Shown: in pieces, positions 7,992 through 17,811 of the stretch
Numbering within the stretch: position 1 is the stretch's first letter
Layout of the letters: the number at the start of each line of letters is the position of its first letter
Assembly (NCBI RefSeq): GCF_009905605.1
Contig: NZ_JAAAKZ010000017.1
Coordinates: forward strand, 39,172-103,171
DNA: 64,000 bases
Source of the DNA: Runella sp. CRIBMP
GTDB lineage: Bacteria; Bacteroidota; Bacteroidia; Cytophagales; Spirosomataceae
Direction: 5' to 3'
The notes under the pieces: model-generated
The model's database searches: none
What the model saw: only the letters and a program-made list of their open reading frames with translations
Told to the model about the DNA's origin: nothing
Program-made: the position numbers and the translations under genes

Positions 7992-8963
7992 CTATTGACT
8001 CCAGCTGGTTGGTTCGCGGTCCCAGCGGTGGCCTTTGAGTATTTCGAGCAATTCTGCCTCTAATCCCGCGCCGTCAGAAGAGGCCATATTGGCTTCTACG
8101 TTACGAAGTTTGCGCATTCCTGGAATGGTGGTTGCCACATCGGGATTACTTAAAATAAACCGCAGCGCCATTTCTGGCATGGTCATCCCCGACGGAATCA
8201 GTGGCCGTAGCGCATCGGCGTGGTCGACGCTGGAGTTGAGGTTTTCGGGTACAAAATACGTAGCTCGCCAATCGTTCGAGGGGAATGTGGTTTCTTTGGT
8301 CATTGTTCCAGTGAGCGTACCTTCATCAAATGGCACACGGGCAATCACGGCTACGTCCAACTCGCGGCATAACGGAAACAGATTGTCTTCGGGCGCTTGG
8401 TCAAAAATATTATAAATGACTTGCACCGACGAAATAAGCCCTGTTTTGAGGGTGTTCAGTACATTATCGGGTTCCCAGCGATTTACACTGATGCCCCAGT
8501 GAAGTACTTTTCCGTCGCGGGTTAGTTGCTCAATCGCTTTTTGCCATTCTTCATGCTGTGCCCAATGGTCTTCCCATACGTGAAACTGCTGTAAATCAAT
8601 GGTTTCAACGCCGAGATTCTGAAGGCTTTTTTCGGTGTACTCAATAATATGTGACGCTGGAAAGCATTCTTCCAACGGATATTCTGCTTTGGATGGCCAT
8701 TTAAAGTTCTTGGGCGGGATTTTGGTGGCCACGTACAGACGTTGGTCTGGATGACGTTTTACTAGCTCGCCGAGGGTTCGTTCGCTTTGCCCAGCACCGT
8801 ATCCCCAGGCGGTGTCAAAGAAATTACAGCCTAGTTCGACGGAGCGATTCAATGCCGCATTGTATTCATTTTCTTCGGAGCCAGTCCATCCTGCTAGCCC
8901 CCACATTCCGTAGCCGATTTCGCTTACCTGCCAATCAGTTCTTCCAAATCTTCTATATTGCAT
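7992..8963 (-). CDS. aldo/keto reductase
   Basis: A 323-residue (beta/alpha)8 oxidoreductase. Visible motifs are FFDTAWGYGAGQSERTLGE (catalytic Asp and Tyr, about 49-67), VATKIPP (catalytic Lys) and LQQFHVWED (His position). These proteins reduce aldehydes and ketones with NADPH. The sequence resembles the YghZ/Gcy-like subfamily, but no substrate can be named. It is divergently arranged with the AsmA-like gene. Confidence 0.9.
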   Translation of the reverse strand: MQYRRFGRTDWQVSEIGYGMWGLAGWTGSEENEYNAALNRSVELGCNFFDTAWGYGAGQSERTLGELVKRHPDQRLYVATKIPPKNFKWPSKAEYPLEECFPASHIIEYTEKSLQNLGVETIDLQQFHVWEDHWAQHEEWQKAIEQLTRDGKVLHWGISVNRWEPDNVLNTLKTGLISSVQVIYNIFDQAPEDNLFPLCRELDVAVIARVPFDEGTLTGTMTKETTFPSNDWRATYFVPENLNSSVDHADALRPLIPSGMTMPEMALRFILSNPDVATTIPGMRKLRNVEANMASSDGAGLEAELLEILKGHRWDREPTSWSQ

Positions 8964-8988
8964 CGTGTTGGTATGATATTTTTATGTA

Positions 8989-9022
8989 ATAAAAGTAATG
9001 TATATTGTAGTATTACTTTTAT
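8989..9022. repeat. perfect 11-bp inverted repeat in a divergent promoter region
   Basis: ATAAAAGTAAT (8989-8999) and ATTACTTTTAT (9012-9022) are perfect reverse complements around a 12-base centre. They lie 26 bases upstream of the aldo/keto reductase start. There is no GC-rich stem or T-tract after it, so a protein-binding dyad is more likely than a terminator. Confidence 0.5.
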
Positions 9023-9126
9023 ATAAAAATGACTTTGGCGCAAAGTGACCATTTTAGTTTGCAAAGTGCTCGTTATCAATATCTTTTTATTTACGTTTGA
9101 CAGTTTGTTATTTTTCGGTTTCAAGT

Positions 9127-11580
9127 ATGTCTTTTTCCAAAACAACTCAAATCATCCTTTCCTTATTCGGCGTGTTAGCGGTTGTGATGGGAGGTATGTT
9201 GACTTGGGCCTATCAATACCGCGACGACGCTTTTCAATACATTCTAAAAAAAGCAAATCAAGAGATTAATGGTCGGTTGACGGCCCGTGATTTTGGTTTT
9301 ACGCCTTTTGCTAACGGAATTGGCTTCTCTTTCTCGCTTTTTGATGTTCATTTGCAAGATACGGCTTATGCAAGGCATCGTGCAGAATTTCTTTTTATTC
9401 AGCAACTTACGATTCAGGTAGATATGAAAAGTCTGTTTAAAAAAGAATTTCAGATTAAATCAATTTGTTTGAAAGAAGGTAAAATCAATATCCTTGTCGA
9501 TAAAGAAGGGTACAGTAATCTCAGCGTTTTTCGTCCACGAGATAGCTTGTCAGTAGGCCAAAAGAGAGACTCTACATCCCTCAATAAAGTAATTGGAAAT
9601 TTAAAGGATGTGTGCCTCAAAAATGTGTCCTTCTCTTTGGAAAATATCCGCAAAGACCAACACATTGCCTTAAAAGCCGAAGATTTGACCAATTACGTCA
9701 ACCGAAGGGATACGCTTTGGGAGTTGGAGTTGAAAGGGAATGTCTATTTTGATGAAATGGCGTTCAATAAAAAGCGGGGTGCGTTTCTGAGCCATAAGCC
9801 CACCGAACTGGATATGAACATGACGTTTAGCTCTCAAACGTCCTTTTTGCGCATTTTTCCTTCCAAAGTCAAAGTCTATGACGATACATTTGAATTGAAA
9901 GGCAGCTTTGATTTTGCACCTCAAGGCCACGCTCGCCTTGAAATTAAGACTGATACAATTCACGCGACGCGGGCATTGGCGATTATCCCCAAACGGTTAG
10001 CCGATACAATTAGTCGGTTTAATATTTTGCCCGTCGTAACTGCTACCGTCCAGTTGGATGCGCCGTTGTTTCAACGGGAAAACCCAACGGTGTCAATTGA
10101 TTTTCAGACCAAAAGGTTTAATTATGAAAGCCCCATTGGCGCTATACTAAATGTATTGGCAACGGCCCATTTTACCAATCAGGCCAATCCTGCGCTGCCG
10201 GCAAGTGATCAAAACTCCCGCCTGATTGCCAAGCATATAACGGGTCAATTGTATGGAAATATCCCGTTGAACACTTTTTTTACGGTCACTGATTTTGAGG
10301 CACCCTTTCTGTCCATGGAGGGCAATTTTAAAGCAGATTTACCCCAATTAAATTCATTGTTTGACGAGCATTACTTTAAATTAAATGCAGGAAAAGCACT
10401 TATCAGTTATTGTTATACGGGCAAAATGAACCCTATTTTTAACGAAAAAACCAATGAATTGAATGGGAAGTTGGACGGGAACGCCAAACTCGAAAATGCC
10501 GCTTTTACGTATTTTCCTCAACGAATGAATTTTACCCGTATGTACAGCACTATCCGATTCAATGAAAAAACGGTCGATTTGTCCTACCTACATTTTAACC
10601 ACCGGCGAAACAAAATTCGGATAAGTGGCAAAGTGACGGGGCTGTTGCCTTATGCGTTCAATTCGTCCGATAAAGTCAATGGATACATAGCTCTGTTTAC
10701 GCCAGATTTGGGTTTGGATTGGATTCGAGATTATAACAAAACACTTTCCAGAAAAAACAATAAACTTTTTACCAAATTGATTGCCAAAATCGCTTCACAG
10801 CTTGAATTGAAGGCGGTGGTGATGGCCAAAAAAGTGCATTATCGTAAGTTTGAAGCTACGAATGTAAAAGGGCACATCTATTTCAGCGAGAAATCAGTAA
10901 AATGTGAAAATGTAAGAATGAACGCCTTTGGCGGTGATTTTCAAGTCACTGGAGGGATTGAGGATTTTGATCGCCCGGTGCACCGCCTATATGCACGTGG
11001 AAATGTAAATCATGCAGATGTTCAAAAGGTTTTTTATGCATTTGAAAATTTTGGCCAGACCACCATTTCGGACCGTAATCTCAGCGGAAAAATCAGCACG
11101 GATTTCACTTACAGCAGTCAATTGACGACTTCATTTAAGTTTGTACCAGCGAGTATGAAAGGGCGTCTTTCATTTGAGCTGTCCAATGGTGAACTGAATC
11201 ATTTTGAACCAATTCAACGGATTCAAAAGATATTTTTTAGAAAAAGAGATTTTGAAAACGTGCGGTTTGAGAACATCAAAAACCAGTTTATTCTACAGGG
11301 GCAAGAGCTAAATATGGAGCAAATGAAAATCGAGTCCAGCGTGCTGACCTTTTTTGTGGGAGGCACCTACAGTTTCAGAGATAAAACGGACTTGTTGGTG
11401 CAGGTACCGCTAAGCAACCTGAAACGGAGCACCGATGATACCATAATGCATAACTTAAATGGAAATAATTTGGTCATAAGGGCTTTGGACGAAAAAGGGG
11501 AAATCAAATTGAAATATCAATTGGATTGGCGCAAGAAGCTAAGACGGGCCGACCGACCAGACTCGCCGCTCTTAAACTAA
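9127..11580 (+). CDS. AsmA-like envelope protein
   Basis: An 817-residue protein with one N-terminal membrane anchor (about residues 8-28). A long beta-rich periplasmic region follows, typical of AsmA/TamB-like repeating beta-groove proteins. The N-terminal NQEINGRLTARDFGFTPF matches the start of AsmA domains (GRLTxxDF). Family members are thought to carry phospholipid between membranes or help outer-membrane assembly. The start at 9127 puts the anchor directly at the N-terminus; the alternative at 9097 adds ten residues. Confidence 0.75.
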   Translation: MSFSKTTQIILSLFGVLAVVMGGMLTWAYQYRDDAFQYILKKANQEINGRLTARDFGFTPFANGIGFSFSLFDVHLQDTAYARHRAEFLFIQQLTIQVDMKSLFKKEFQIKSICLKEGKINILVDKEGYSNLSVFRPRDSLSVGQKRDSTSLNKVIGNLKDVCLKNVSFSLENIRKDQHIALKAEDLTNYVNRRDTLWELELKGNVYFDEMAFNKKRGAFLSHKPTELDMNMTFSSQTSFLRIFPSKVKVYDDTFELKGSFDFAPQGHARLEIKTDTIHATRALAIIPKRLADTISRFNILPVVTATVQLDAPLFQRENPTVSIDFQTKRFNYESPIGAILNVLATAHFTNQANPALPASDQNSRLIAKHITGQLYGNIPLNTFFTVTDFEAPFLSMEGNFKADLPQLNSLFDEHYFKLNAGKALISYCYTGKMNPIFNEKTNELNGKLDGNAKLENAAFTYFPQRMNFTRMYSTIRFNEKTVDLSYLHFNHRRNKIRISGKVTGLLPYAFNSSDKVNGYIALFTPDLGLDWIRDYNKTLSRKNNKLFTKLIAKIASQLELKAVVMAKKVHYRKFEATNVKGHIYFSEKSVKCENVRMNAFGGDFQVTGGIEDFDRPVHRLYARGNVNHADVQKVFYAFENFGQTTISDRNLSGKISTDFTYSSQLTTSFKFVPASMKGRLSFELSNGELNHFEPIQRIQKIFFRKRDFENVRFENIKNQFILQGQELNMEQMKIESSVLTFFVGGTYSFRDKTDLLVQVPLSNLKRSTDDTIMHNLNGNNLVIRALDEKGEIKLKYQLDWRKKLRRADRPDSPLLN

Positions 11581-11644
11581 GATAACCTTTATTTTTGAAA
11601 GATGGTGTTAACAATTTCTTAACATACGCCTCAAAAGTTTACTT

Positions 11645-11652
11645 TACCTTTG
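11645..11652 (+). promoter_or_regulatory. -7 element of the phosphate transporter gene
   Basis: TACCTTTG fits TAnnTTTG, although no clear TTG is seen at the expected distance. It would give a leader of about 105 bases, in which I see no riboswitch or attenuator. Confidence 0.4.
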
Positions 11653-11766
11653 CCCTCAAAACCTAACTTAATAAACACATAAGTAGATAGTTTACATAGG
11701 TGTAAGCCTTTAAGTATCAAAAAGAAGGTGAAGAGTGAACTATAAACGATAAACTACGAACTCCCC

Positions 11767-13185
11767 ATGTTTGGCTTAGAAACAGACATTTTTATTCTTC
11801 TCTGTATTTGCATTTTATGCGCCTGTGCTTTTGAATTTGTCAATGGTTTTCATGATACCGCCAACGCCGTTGCTACCGTTATTTACACCAATTCCCTCAA
11901 ACCCACAACCGCTGTTATCTGGTCGGGTTTTTGTAATTTTTTGGGTGTTATCTTGGGGGGGATTGCCGTGGCAATGGGAATTGTGAATCTTTTGCCCGTT
12001 GAGTTGCTCATTGACCAAAATGTATATCACAGCATCGCAATGGTGCTTGCATTGCTATTGAGCGCCATCATCTGGAATTTTGGAACTTGGTATTTTGGAT
12101 TGCCATCTTCGAGCTCGCATACGTTGATTGGCTCTATCTTGGGAGTCGGTTTGGCGTTTTCGGTGATGCCCGAAGCCACCGACGGTGCGGGCGTAAACTG
12201 GGGCAAGGCCACCGAAATCTTTGGGTCGTTGCTATTGTCGCCGCTGGTTGGGTTTAGTTTGGCCGTTATTCTCATGTTTGTTTTACGACGTGCCTTAAGT
12301 AAAGAAGCCCGCGAACAAGTATTTAGTGAACCTAAGAAAAACCAAAAGCCGCCTTTGTGGATTCGAATTGTGCTGATTGTAACATGTACAGGGGTAAGTT
12401 TTTTCCATGGTAACAACGACGGACAGAAGGGAGTGGGGCTAGTTATGCTGATTTTGATTGGTATTGTACCCACCTATTTTGCACTTAACAATGAAGTAGA
12501 CCCTAAGTCACTGAAGCAAAACTTGGTGACTATCGAACAAACATTGGCGAAGATTGATACCACATTGCTAGGAATCGAAGAGAAAAAACAACTCTCAAAA
12601 ATCAGAAGTAGCAGCAATGACCTGAATACCTTAGTGGTGCACACCACAGAAGGGAAAATACGGCAGGATGAGCGCCTGAATGCGCGCCGTGATATATTGG
12701 TGATTAACAGCAATTTGAAAAAACTGACAGAAAGTGCTTCGGCCAACTTTAGTGAGCAGGATAAAGCGTCCATCAAAGAAAATACCGATGATAAAAAAGG
12801 GCTGCGGCGGTATACCGATTATGCACCTTTTTGGGTGGTATTGATGATTTCACTTTCGTTGGGTTTGGGTACGATGGTGGGTTGGAAACGTATTGTAGTG
12901 ACCGTGGGCGAAAAAATCGGTAAGTCTCACCTTACCTATGCGCAGGGCGCATCGGCAGAACTGGTAGCAGCCAGTACGATAGGCTTGGCATCTGGATTGG
13001 GACTTCCCGTGAGTACTACGCACATGCTCTCGTCGGGGATTGCGGGCACGATGGTGGCCAGCAAAGGAATCAAAAACCTGCAAGCTAAAACGGTTCGAAA
13101 TATTTTGCTTGCGTGGGTTTTGACGTTACCCGTTTCTATTTTTCTTTCGTTTACACTCTATGTATTTTTCCGCTGGATTTTATAA
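11767..13185 (+). CDS. PiT-family inorganic phosphate transporter
   Basis: A 472-residue membrane protein with the duplicated PiT signature. FVNGFHDTANAVATVIYT lies near residue 24, with GTWYFGLPSSSSHTLIGS after it; the second half has FFHGNNDGQKGVG and GLPVSTTHMLSSG. The family moves phosphate (or metal-phosphate) with protons or sodium. A hydrophilic insert of about 110 residues (roughly 240-350), rich in K, E and S, separates the two halves and is longer than in E. coli PitA. No PhoU-like regulator is next to it. Confidence 0.92.
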   Translation: MFGLETDIFILLCICILCACAFEFVNGFHDTANAVATVIYTNSLKPTTAVIWSGFCNFLGVILGGIAVAMGIVNLLPVELLIDQNVYHSIAMVLALLLSAIIWNFGTWYFGLPSSSSHTLIGSILGVGLAFSVMPEATDGAGVNWGKATEIFGSLLLSPLVGFSLAVILMFVLRRALSKEAREQVFSEPKKNQKPPLWIRIVLIVTCTGVSFFHGNNDGQKGVGLVMLILIGIVPTYFALNNEVDPKSLKQNLVTIEQTLAKIDTTLLGIEEKKQLSKIRSSSNDLNTLVVHTTEGKIRQDERLNARRDILVINSNLKKLTESASANFSEQDKASIKENTDDKKGLRRYTDYAPFWVVLMISLSLGLGTMVGWKRIVVTVGEKIGKSHLTYAQGASAELVAASTIGLASGLGLPVSTTHMLSSGIAGTMVASKGIKNLQAKTVRNILLAWVLTLPVSIFLSFTLYVFFRWIL

Positions 13186-13213
13186 CTCAAAAATACTGAC
13201 GGAAATATCTTTT

Positions 13214-13250
13214 AAAAACCTGACGGAATTTCGACTCCGTCAGGTTTTTT
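13214..13250 (+). terminator. rho-independent terminator
   Basis: AAAAACCTGACGGA (13214-13227) pairs with TCCGTCAGGTTTTT (13236-13249) and runs into a T-tract, 28 bases after the PiT stop. Confidence 0.85.
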
Positions 13251-13342
13251 TATGCAACATTTGAGCACTATTTCGCGTTAAAGTTTAGCAGAAATTAATC
13301 ATTTTGCTAACTTAGCCGCTTACGCATCGCACCTGACTTATT

Positions 13343-15370
13343 ATGCAAAAGCATACATTCATATCCGGCTTGGCCTTTGTGGGTTTAATGGCCATTTTGA
13401 CCGCGTGTAATTCTACACAATCTATTTTTAAACAGGGAGTTCGCAAGTTTGACAACGGTGAATACAGCCTGGCAATTAAGGATTTACAGACGGCAGTTAC
13501 CGCTGGTTACGAACTTGGTCGTGCCAATTATCTCATTGCTGAATCGTTTCGCATGTCGAATCGTTTTGAGTTGGCGGTTCCGTATTATCAAAAAGCCTTA
13601 GAAAACGGGATAACCAACCCAGAAGCTCCTTTTAATTATGCCTTTGCACTCAAAGCCGCTGGCAAATACGCTGAAGCTGCCGCTCAACTCGAAAAATACA
13701 TCGCGAGCAACCCTACCAATAAAGTAGCAACCGAAAAAGCAAACCGTGAGTTGTATACGCTCAAAGCTATTGACATTATCCAGCAGAAAAAGACCTTTTA
13801 CCAAATCAAGAATTTGGAGAAACTCAATACTGCTGGTGCGGAATTTTCGCCTTTCGTCAAAGATGAAGACTTGATTTTTGCCGCTACCCGCAAAGAGACC
13901 CAGTACAAAAACAACGGTATGCCAATGACGGGGATTTATAAAGTAAAATTGGCGGAAAACTATGACGAAACAGGTGGAGAACCCGAAATATTCAGTCCTG
14001 CCTTATTTTTGGAAGGGGTCAATGAAGCCAACGTTACGTTTACCAAAGACGGAAAAACCGTTGTGTTTGCGCGAGGAAATACGGGTAAAAAGAAAGGAAC
14101 GGCCGATGTAGATTTGTACCTGAGCCGCTTTGCGAGTAATAAATGGACCGAGCCGCGCCTGATTCCAGTCAGTGATTCAGCCGCTTGGGACGGAAGCCCT
14201 GCCTTTTCGCGCGACGGGCGGACTTTGTATTTCTGTTCCAATCGTCCTGGTGGCGTAGGAGGAATTGATATTTATCGAGCCAATATGGATGCCTCTGGGC
14301 GTTTTAGTAAGCCCGTCAATATGGGTAAAGATATCAATACGCCTGGCGATGAGATGTTTCCGTACGTAGGCCCCGATGCGAAACTGTATTTCGCGTCTGA
14401 TGGTCATCCGGGCTTAGGCAAACTGGATTTATTTGTGGCAACGCGTTCTCAAGGGGTAATTACCATCGAAAACCTCGGCGCTCCCATCAATTCCCGCTTT
14501 GACGATTTCGGGCTGGTCTATCTTGATGAAGATATGAAATATGGTTTCTTCTCCTCCAACCGAGTGGGTGGCAAAGGAGATGACGATATTTATGCCTTTG
14601 AAGACGAAAGCGTAGGATTGGATTCTACCCAAATTGCCGAGCTTGAAAAACTGCCTCTGGATGACCCTCGTCGTCGGACGGTTGGTAAGCCCGAGCCGCC
14701 TAAAATTGTTAATTATTATTTGGCAGGAACCATTTCATCCAATGAAACACCAGCGGCGTTGCTCGATTCGGCCATTGTAAAAATATTTGAAATCAGTGCC
14801 GATAGCTTGGTAGGGCAAGGCGTTTCAACAGGTGGCGGTGTATTTGGTACGTTTCCGCTGGAAGAAGGCAAGGATTATTCGTTGTTGATTGAAAAGCGGG
14901 GATATATCACTAAACGCGAGCCATTTACGATGGCGGGCAAATCCATTCCGCAAATTTTCCGTAAGAAGCTGACGATGGATACCACGTTTTATGTAGCGCT
15001 GAAAATGGACCGTTTGGCGGTGAACAAAACCTTCGTCCTAGAAAATATTTACTACGACTTGGATAAATTCAATATCCGTTCAGATGCGGCCATTGAACTG
15101 GACAAATTGGTTCAAATCCTGAAAGATAACCCTACCGTAAGTATTGAGCTGAGTTCGCATACGGATGCGCGTGCTTCGGAGAGCTACAACAACAAACTGT
15201 CGCAAAATCGGGCACAATCGGCGGTAGATTATATCGTGACGAAAGGAATTGAAAAAGAACGATTGATTGCCAAAGGTTACGGTGAGTCGCGGTTGATTAT
15301 CAAGGAGGCCAAAACCGAAGAAGAACACCAGAAAAACCGCCGTACCGAGTTTACGATTTTGAGTTATTAA
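13343..15370 (+). CDS. PorE-like lipoprotein: TPR, beta-propeller, CRD and OmpA domains
   Basis: A 675-residue outer-membrane lipoprotein. The lipobox is LTAC (C22), then TPR repeats (about 30-130), PD40/WD40-like propeller blades with SPAFSRDGRTLYFCSNRPGG-type motifs (about 160-430), a carboxypeptidase-regulatory-like domain (about 455-560) and an OmpA peptidoglycan-binding domain (about 570-675, with SSHTDARASESYN and LSQNRAQSAVDYI). This order is that of PorE, a type IX secretion component that ties the machinery to peptidoglycan. Bacteroidota carry several paralogues and no other por/gld genes are here, so orthology is unproven. Confidence 0.85.
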   Translation: MQKHTFISGLAFVGLMAILTACNSTQSIFKQGVRKFDNGEYSLAIKDLQTAVTAGYELGRANYLIAESFRMSNRFELAVPYYQKALENGITNPEAPFNYAFALKAAGKYAEAAAQLEKYIASNPTNKVATEKANRELYTLKAIDIIQQKKTFYQIKNLEKLNTAGAEFSPFVKDEDLIFAATRKETQYKNNGMPMTGIYKVKLAENYDETGGEPEIFSPALFLEGVNEANVTFTKDGKTVVFARGNTGKKKGTADVDLYLSRFASNKWTEPRLIPVSDSAAWDGSPAFSRDGRTLYFCSNRPGGVGGIDIYRANMDASGRFSKPVNMGKDINTPGDEMFPYVGPDAKLYFASDGHPGLGKLDLFVATRSQGVITIENLGAPINSRFDDFGLVYLDEDMKYGFFSSNRVGGKGDDDIYAFEDESVGLDSTQIAELEKLPLDDPRRRTVGKPEPPKIVNYYLAGTISSNETPAALLDSAIVKIFEISADSLVGQGVSTGGGVFGTFPLEEGKDYSLLIEKRGYITKREPFTMAGKSIPQIFRKKLTMDTTFYVALKMDRLAVNKTFVLENIYYDLDKFNIRSDAAIELDKLVQILKDNPTVSIELSSHTDARASESYNNKLSQNRAQSAVDYIVTKGIEKERLIAKGYGESRLIIKEAKTEEEHQKNRRTEFTILSY

Positions 15371-15398
15371 GAAAATGGAGTTTTAAGGAATTAATTGT

Positions 15399-15426
15399 GT
15401 AGCGACGCGCCATCATGCGTCGCTAC
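15399..15426 (+). terminator. terminator of the PorE-like gene, overlapping the next stop codon
   Basis: GTAGCGACGC (15399-15408) and GCGTCGCTAC (15417-15426) form a perfect 10-bp stem followed by eight T on the plus strand. The minus-strand stop codon of the DUF1801 gene (15423-15425) lies inside the right arm. Confidence 0.75.
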
Positions 15427-15842
15427 TTTTTTTTACGCGTTCCAAAAATGATTTTGGCGAAGGTTTTCTCGGGCTGTGTTTCATTAATCAGAATGGCTTC
15501 CTGCACAATTTCCAGAAAGGCATCTTCAATAGCTCGGAATTCCTGAAGGTTGCGTACCGTTATCCCCCGAATTAGCTTGCGGCCTTTATCTTCCAGCAAT
15601 CCCTGCTCGTTTGACAACAAAAACCCTTTTACAAAGCCAATTTCAACGCCTTTCGTTTTGTGTATTTTTCCAAAATAACAGACGTAGTCTAGGCAAATAA
15701 AAAAAATAGTATTGCTGTACATAAACTTTTCGCGCATTTTTGGGTGGGCGACCAGCAATAACTGCCGAATGTATTGGAGTACCTGTCGGATTTCGGGGGT
15801 TTGATTGGCAAAAAAATCGTCGATGTCTGAATACGTGGTCAT
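15423..15842 (-). CDS. DUF1801-like (YdhG-like) protein
   Basis: A 139-residue protein resembling the DUF1801 fold: an N-terminal helix pair (DIDDFFANQTPEIRQVLQYI) followed by a compact beta-rich core ending in a Lys-rich tail. Function is unknown for the family. The ATG at 15842 is preferred: it begins 5 bases after the ATPase stop, whereas the ATG at 15881 would overlap it by 35 bases. It is the last gene of the metal-efflux run. Confidence 0.7.
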   Translation of the reverse strand: MTTYSDIDDFFANQTPEIRQVLQYIRQLLLVAHPKMREKFMYSNTIFFICLDYVCYFGKIHKTKGVEIGFVKGFLLSNEQGLLEDKGRKLIRGITVRNLQEFRAIEDAFLEIVQEAILINETQPEKTFAKIIFGTRKKK

Positions 15843-15846
15843 GCCT

Positions 15847-17796
15847 TTAGGAGAGGGTTTTGGATTGAATTCTGTAAGCATTCAAAATCGCCAATAACGC
15901 TACGCCTACGTCAGCAAAAACGGCTTCCCAGAGGTTGGCAACGCCGCCTGCACCCAGCGCCATAACGGCTATTTTTACACCCATTGCCAAGATAATGTTT
16001 TGCCAAACCACTTGTTTGGTGAGTTTGCCGATTTTAATGGCGGCCACAATGCGCGAAGGTTGGTCATTTTGAATCACAATATCAGCGGTTTCAATGGTGG
16101 CATCTGAGCCTAAGCCGCCCATGGCGATGCCCGCATCGGCAAGGGCCACAACGGGCGCATCGTTGACTCCATCGCCAACGAACGCGATGCGTTTGCCGGC
16201 GTTTTTGAGCTCCTGTACTTTTTGTACTTTATCTTCTGGAAGCAACTCTCCGTAGGCGGTTGAGATGTGAAGTTGGTCGGCTATTTTTTGAACCACTGCC
16301 GCTTTATCGCCCGAGAGCATAATGGTCTCAATACCCATTTTTTTTAATTCAGCTACGGTTTGGGCGGCATCTTCTTTTACTTCATCGGCAATGGTAAGAT
16401 AACCAACATATTGATTATCAATACTAACAGCTACGATGGTGTCAACGATTTGTTCTAGCTCGGTGGGATAGGTAATGTTGAATTTTTGCAGAAGTTTAAG
16501 ATTGCCGCACAGAACGTTTTTGCCAGCAACGATTCCTTTTAAACCCTGTCCCGCTATTTCTTCTACCCGTTCAACGTGGTGTATTTGGGTTTGGTCAAGG
16601 GCATATTCGGCGATGGCTTTGGCAATAGGGTGTGTTGAAGCCTTTTCCAGCGCGGCTACTGTTTGAATAAATTCCTGTTCGTCAAGGCTTGTTTTTATTT
16701 CCTGAACCTTGAAAACCCCTCGGGTGAGGGTCCCCGTTTTATCAGAAACAACCGTGGTTAACTCGGTCATTACATCCAAAAAATTAGAGCCTTTAACCAA
16801 GATTCCATGACGAGAAGCCAGCCCGATTCCCCCAAAGTAGCCCAGTGGAATGGAGACCGTTAAGGCGCACGGGCAGGCAATCACCAAAAAAACCATGCCT
16901 CGGTATAGCCATTCTTTGAATTGATAGGTATCCACAAAAAAGAAAGGAAGGAGAATCACCGATAATGCCAAAAAGAAAACAATGGGCGTATAAACTTTGG
17001 CAAAACGGCTGATAAACAGTTGGGTAGGGGCTTTTCGGGAGGTGGCGTCCTGCACCATAGACAAAATGCGCGAAAGCTTAGAGTCCTTGAAAGCGGTCGA
17101 AACCTGCATTTCAATAAGCCTCTCTAAGTTAATCATTCCTGCCAATACAGCATCGCCAGCGTGTTTGGTAGCGGGGCGAGATTCTCCCGTTAGGGCGGAG
17201 GTATTGAAAGTAGCTTTTTGAGTAAGTAGTGTACCATCAAGCGCAATTTTTTCGCCCGCTTTTACTATAATCATTTCCCCAACTGCCACGTCGGAAGGAT
17301 GAATTACCTGATGATTTCCATTGCGTACAACAGTAACTGAATCGGGACGAATATCCAATAAGGCTTTGATAGAACGTTTGGAACGATTTACCGCCAGACT
17401 TTGAAACAACTCGCCGATTTCATAAAAGACCATTACGGCCACGCCTTCGCTGTATTCGCCAATGTAAAAAGCACCGAGTGTAGCGATTGACATTAAGGTA
17501 AATTCATTGAAAAAATCGCTGCGTTTTAATGAGAGAAAAGCGCGTTCGAGGGTAGGATAACCCGCCAATAAGTAGGCCGCCACCATCAGGCCTATCTCTA
17601 CGGGTTGAGTCAGTTCGTAGGATAACACAAATTTTAGCAGCAGAAAACCTATCAAAATAGTCAAGCTCAACCACAACCGCCAATAAATTTTCAGGAGACT
17701 TTCTTCAGGGGCTTTTGAGTGATTATGTTCGTGGGTAGGCTTATTGGCTTTTTCGGGAGCTTGTTGCGCCAAAGGTACACTATCGGTATTTTTCAT
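15847..17796 (-). CDS. P1B-type heavy-metal ATPase (Zn/Cd type)
   Basis: A 649-residue ATP-driven metal exporter of the inner membrane. Motifs in order: His-rich N-terminus (HEHNHS near 23-28), TGES (203-206), CPC (308-310), phosphorylated Asp in DKTGT (D352), HP (389-390), GDGVND, and a last-helix segment FADVGVALLAILNA. CPC together with the C-terminal Lys and DVG pattern fits P1B-2 pumps for Zn2+/Cd2+/Pb2+. The usual ferredoxin-like HMA domain is absent; the His-rich leader may replace it. It sits 15 bases after the upstream membrane-protein gene, in one operon with RND efflux genes. Confidence 0.93.
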   Translation of the reverse strand: MKNTDSVPLAQQAPEKANKPTHEHNHSKAPEESLLKIYWRLWLSLTILIGFLLLKFVLSYELTQPVEIGLMVAAYLLAGYPTLERAFLSLKRSDFFNEFTLMSIATLGAFYIGEYSEGVAVMVFYEIGELFQSLAVNRSKRSIKALLDIRPDSVTVVRNGNHQVIHPSDVAVGEMIIVKAGEKIALDGTLLTQKATFNTSALTGESRPATKHAGDAVLAGMINLERLIEMQVSTAFKDSKLSRILSMVQDATSRKAPTQLFISRFAKVYTPIVFFLALSVILLPFFFVDTYQFKEWLYRGMVFLVIACPCALTVSIPLGYFGGIGLASRHGILVKGSNFLDVMTELTTVVSDKTGTLTRGVFKVQEIKTSLDEQEFIQTVAALEKASTHPIAKAIAEYALDQTQIHHVERVEEIAGQGLKGIVAGKNVLCGNLKLLQKFNITYPTELEQIVDTIVAVSIDNQYVGYLTIADEVKEDAAQTVAELKKMGIETIMLSGDKAAVVQKIADQLHISTAYGELLPEDKVQKVQELKNAGKRIAFVGDGVNDAPVVALADAGIAMGGLGSDATIETADIVIQNDQPSRIVAAIKIGKLTKQVVWQNIILAMGVKIAVMALGAGGVANLWEAVFADVGVALLAILNAYRIQSKTLS

Positions 17797-17811
17797 AAGA
17801 AATGCCTTTTT

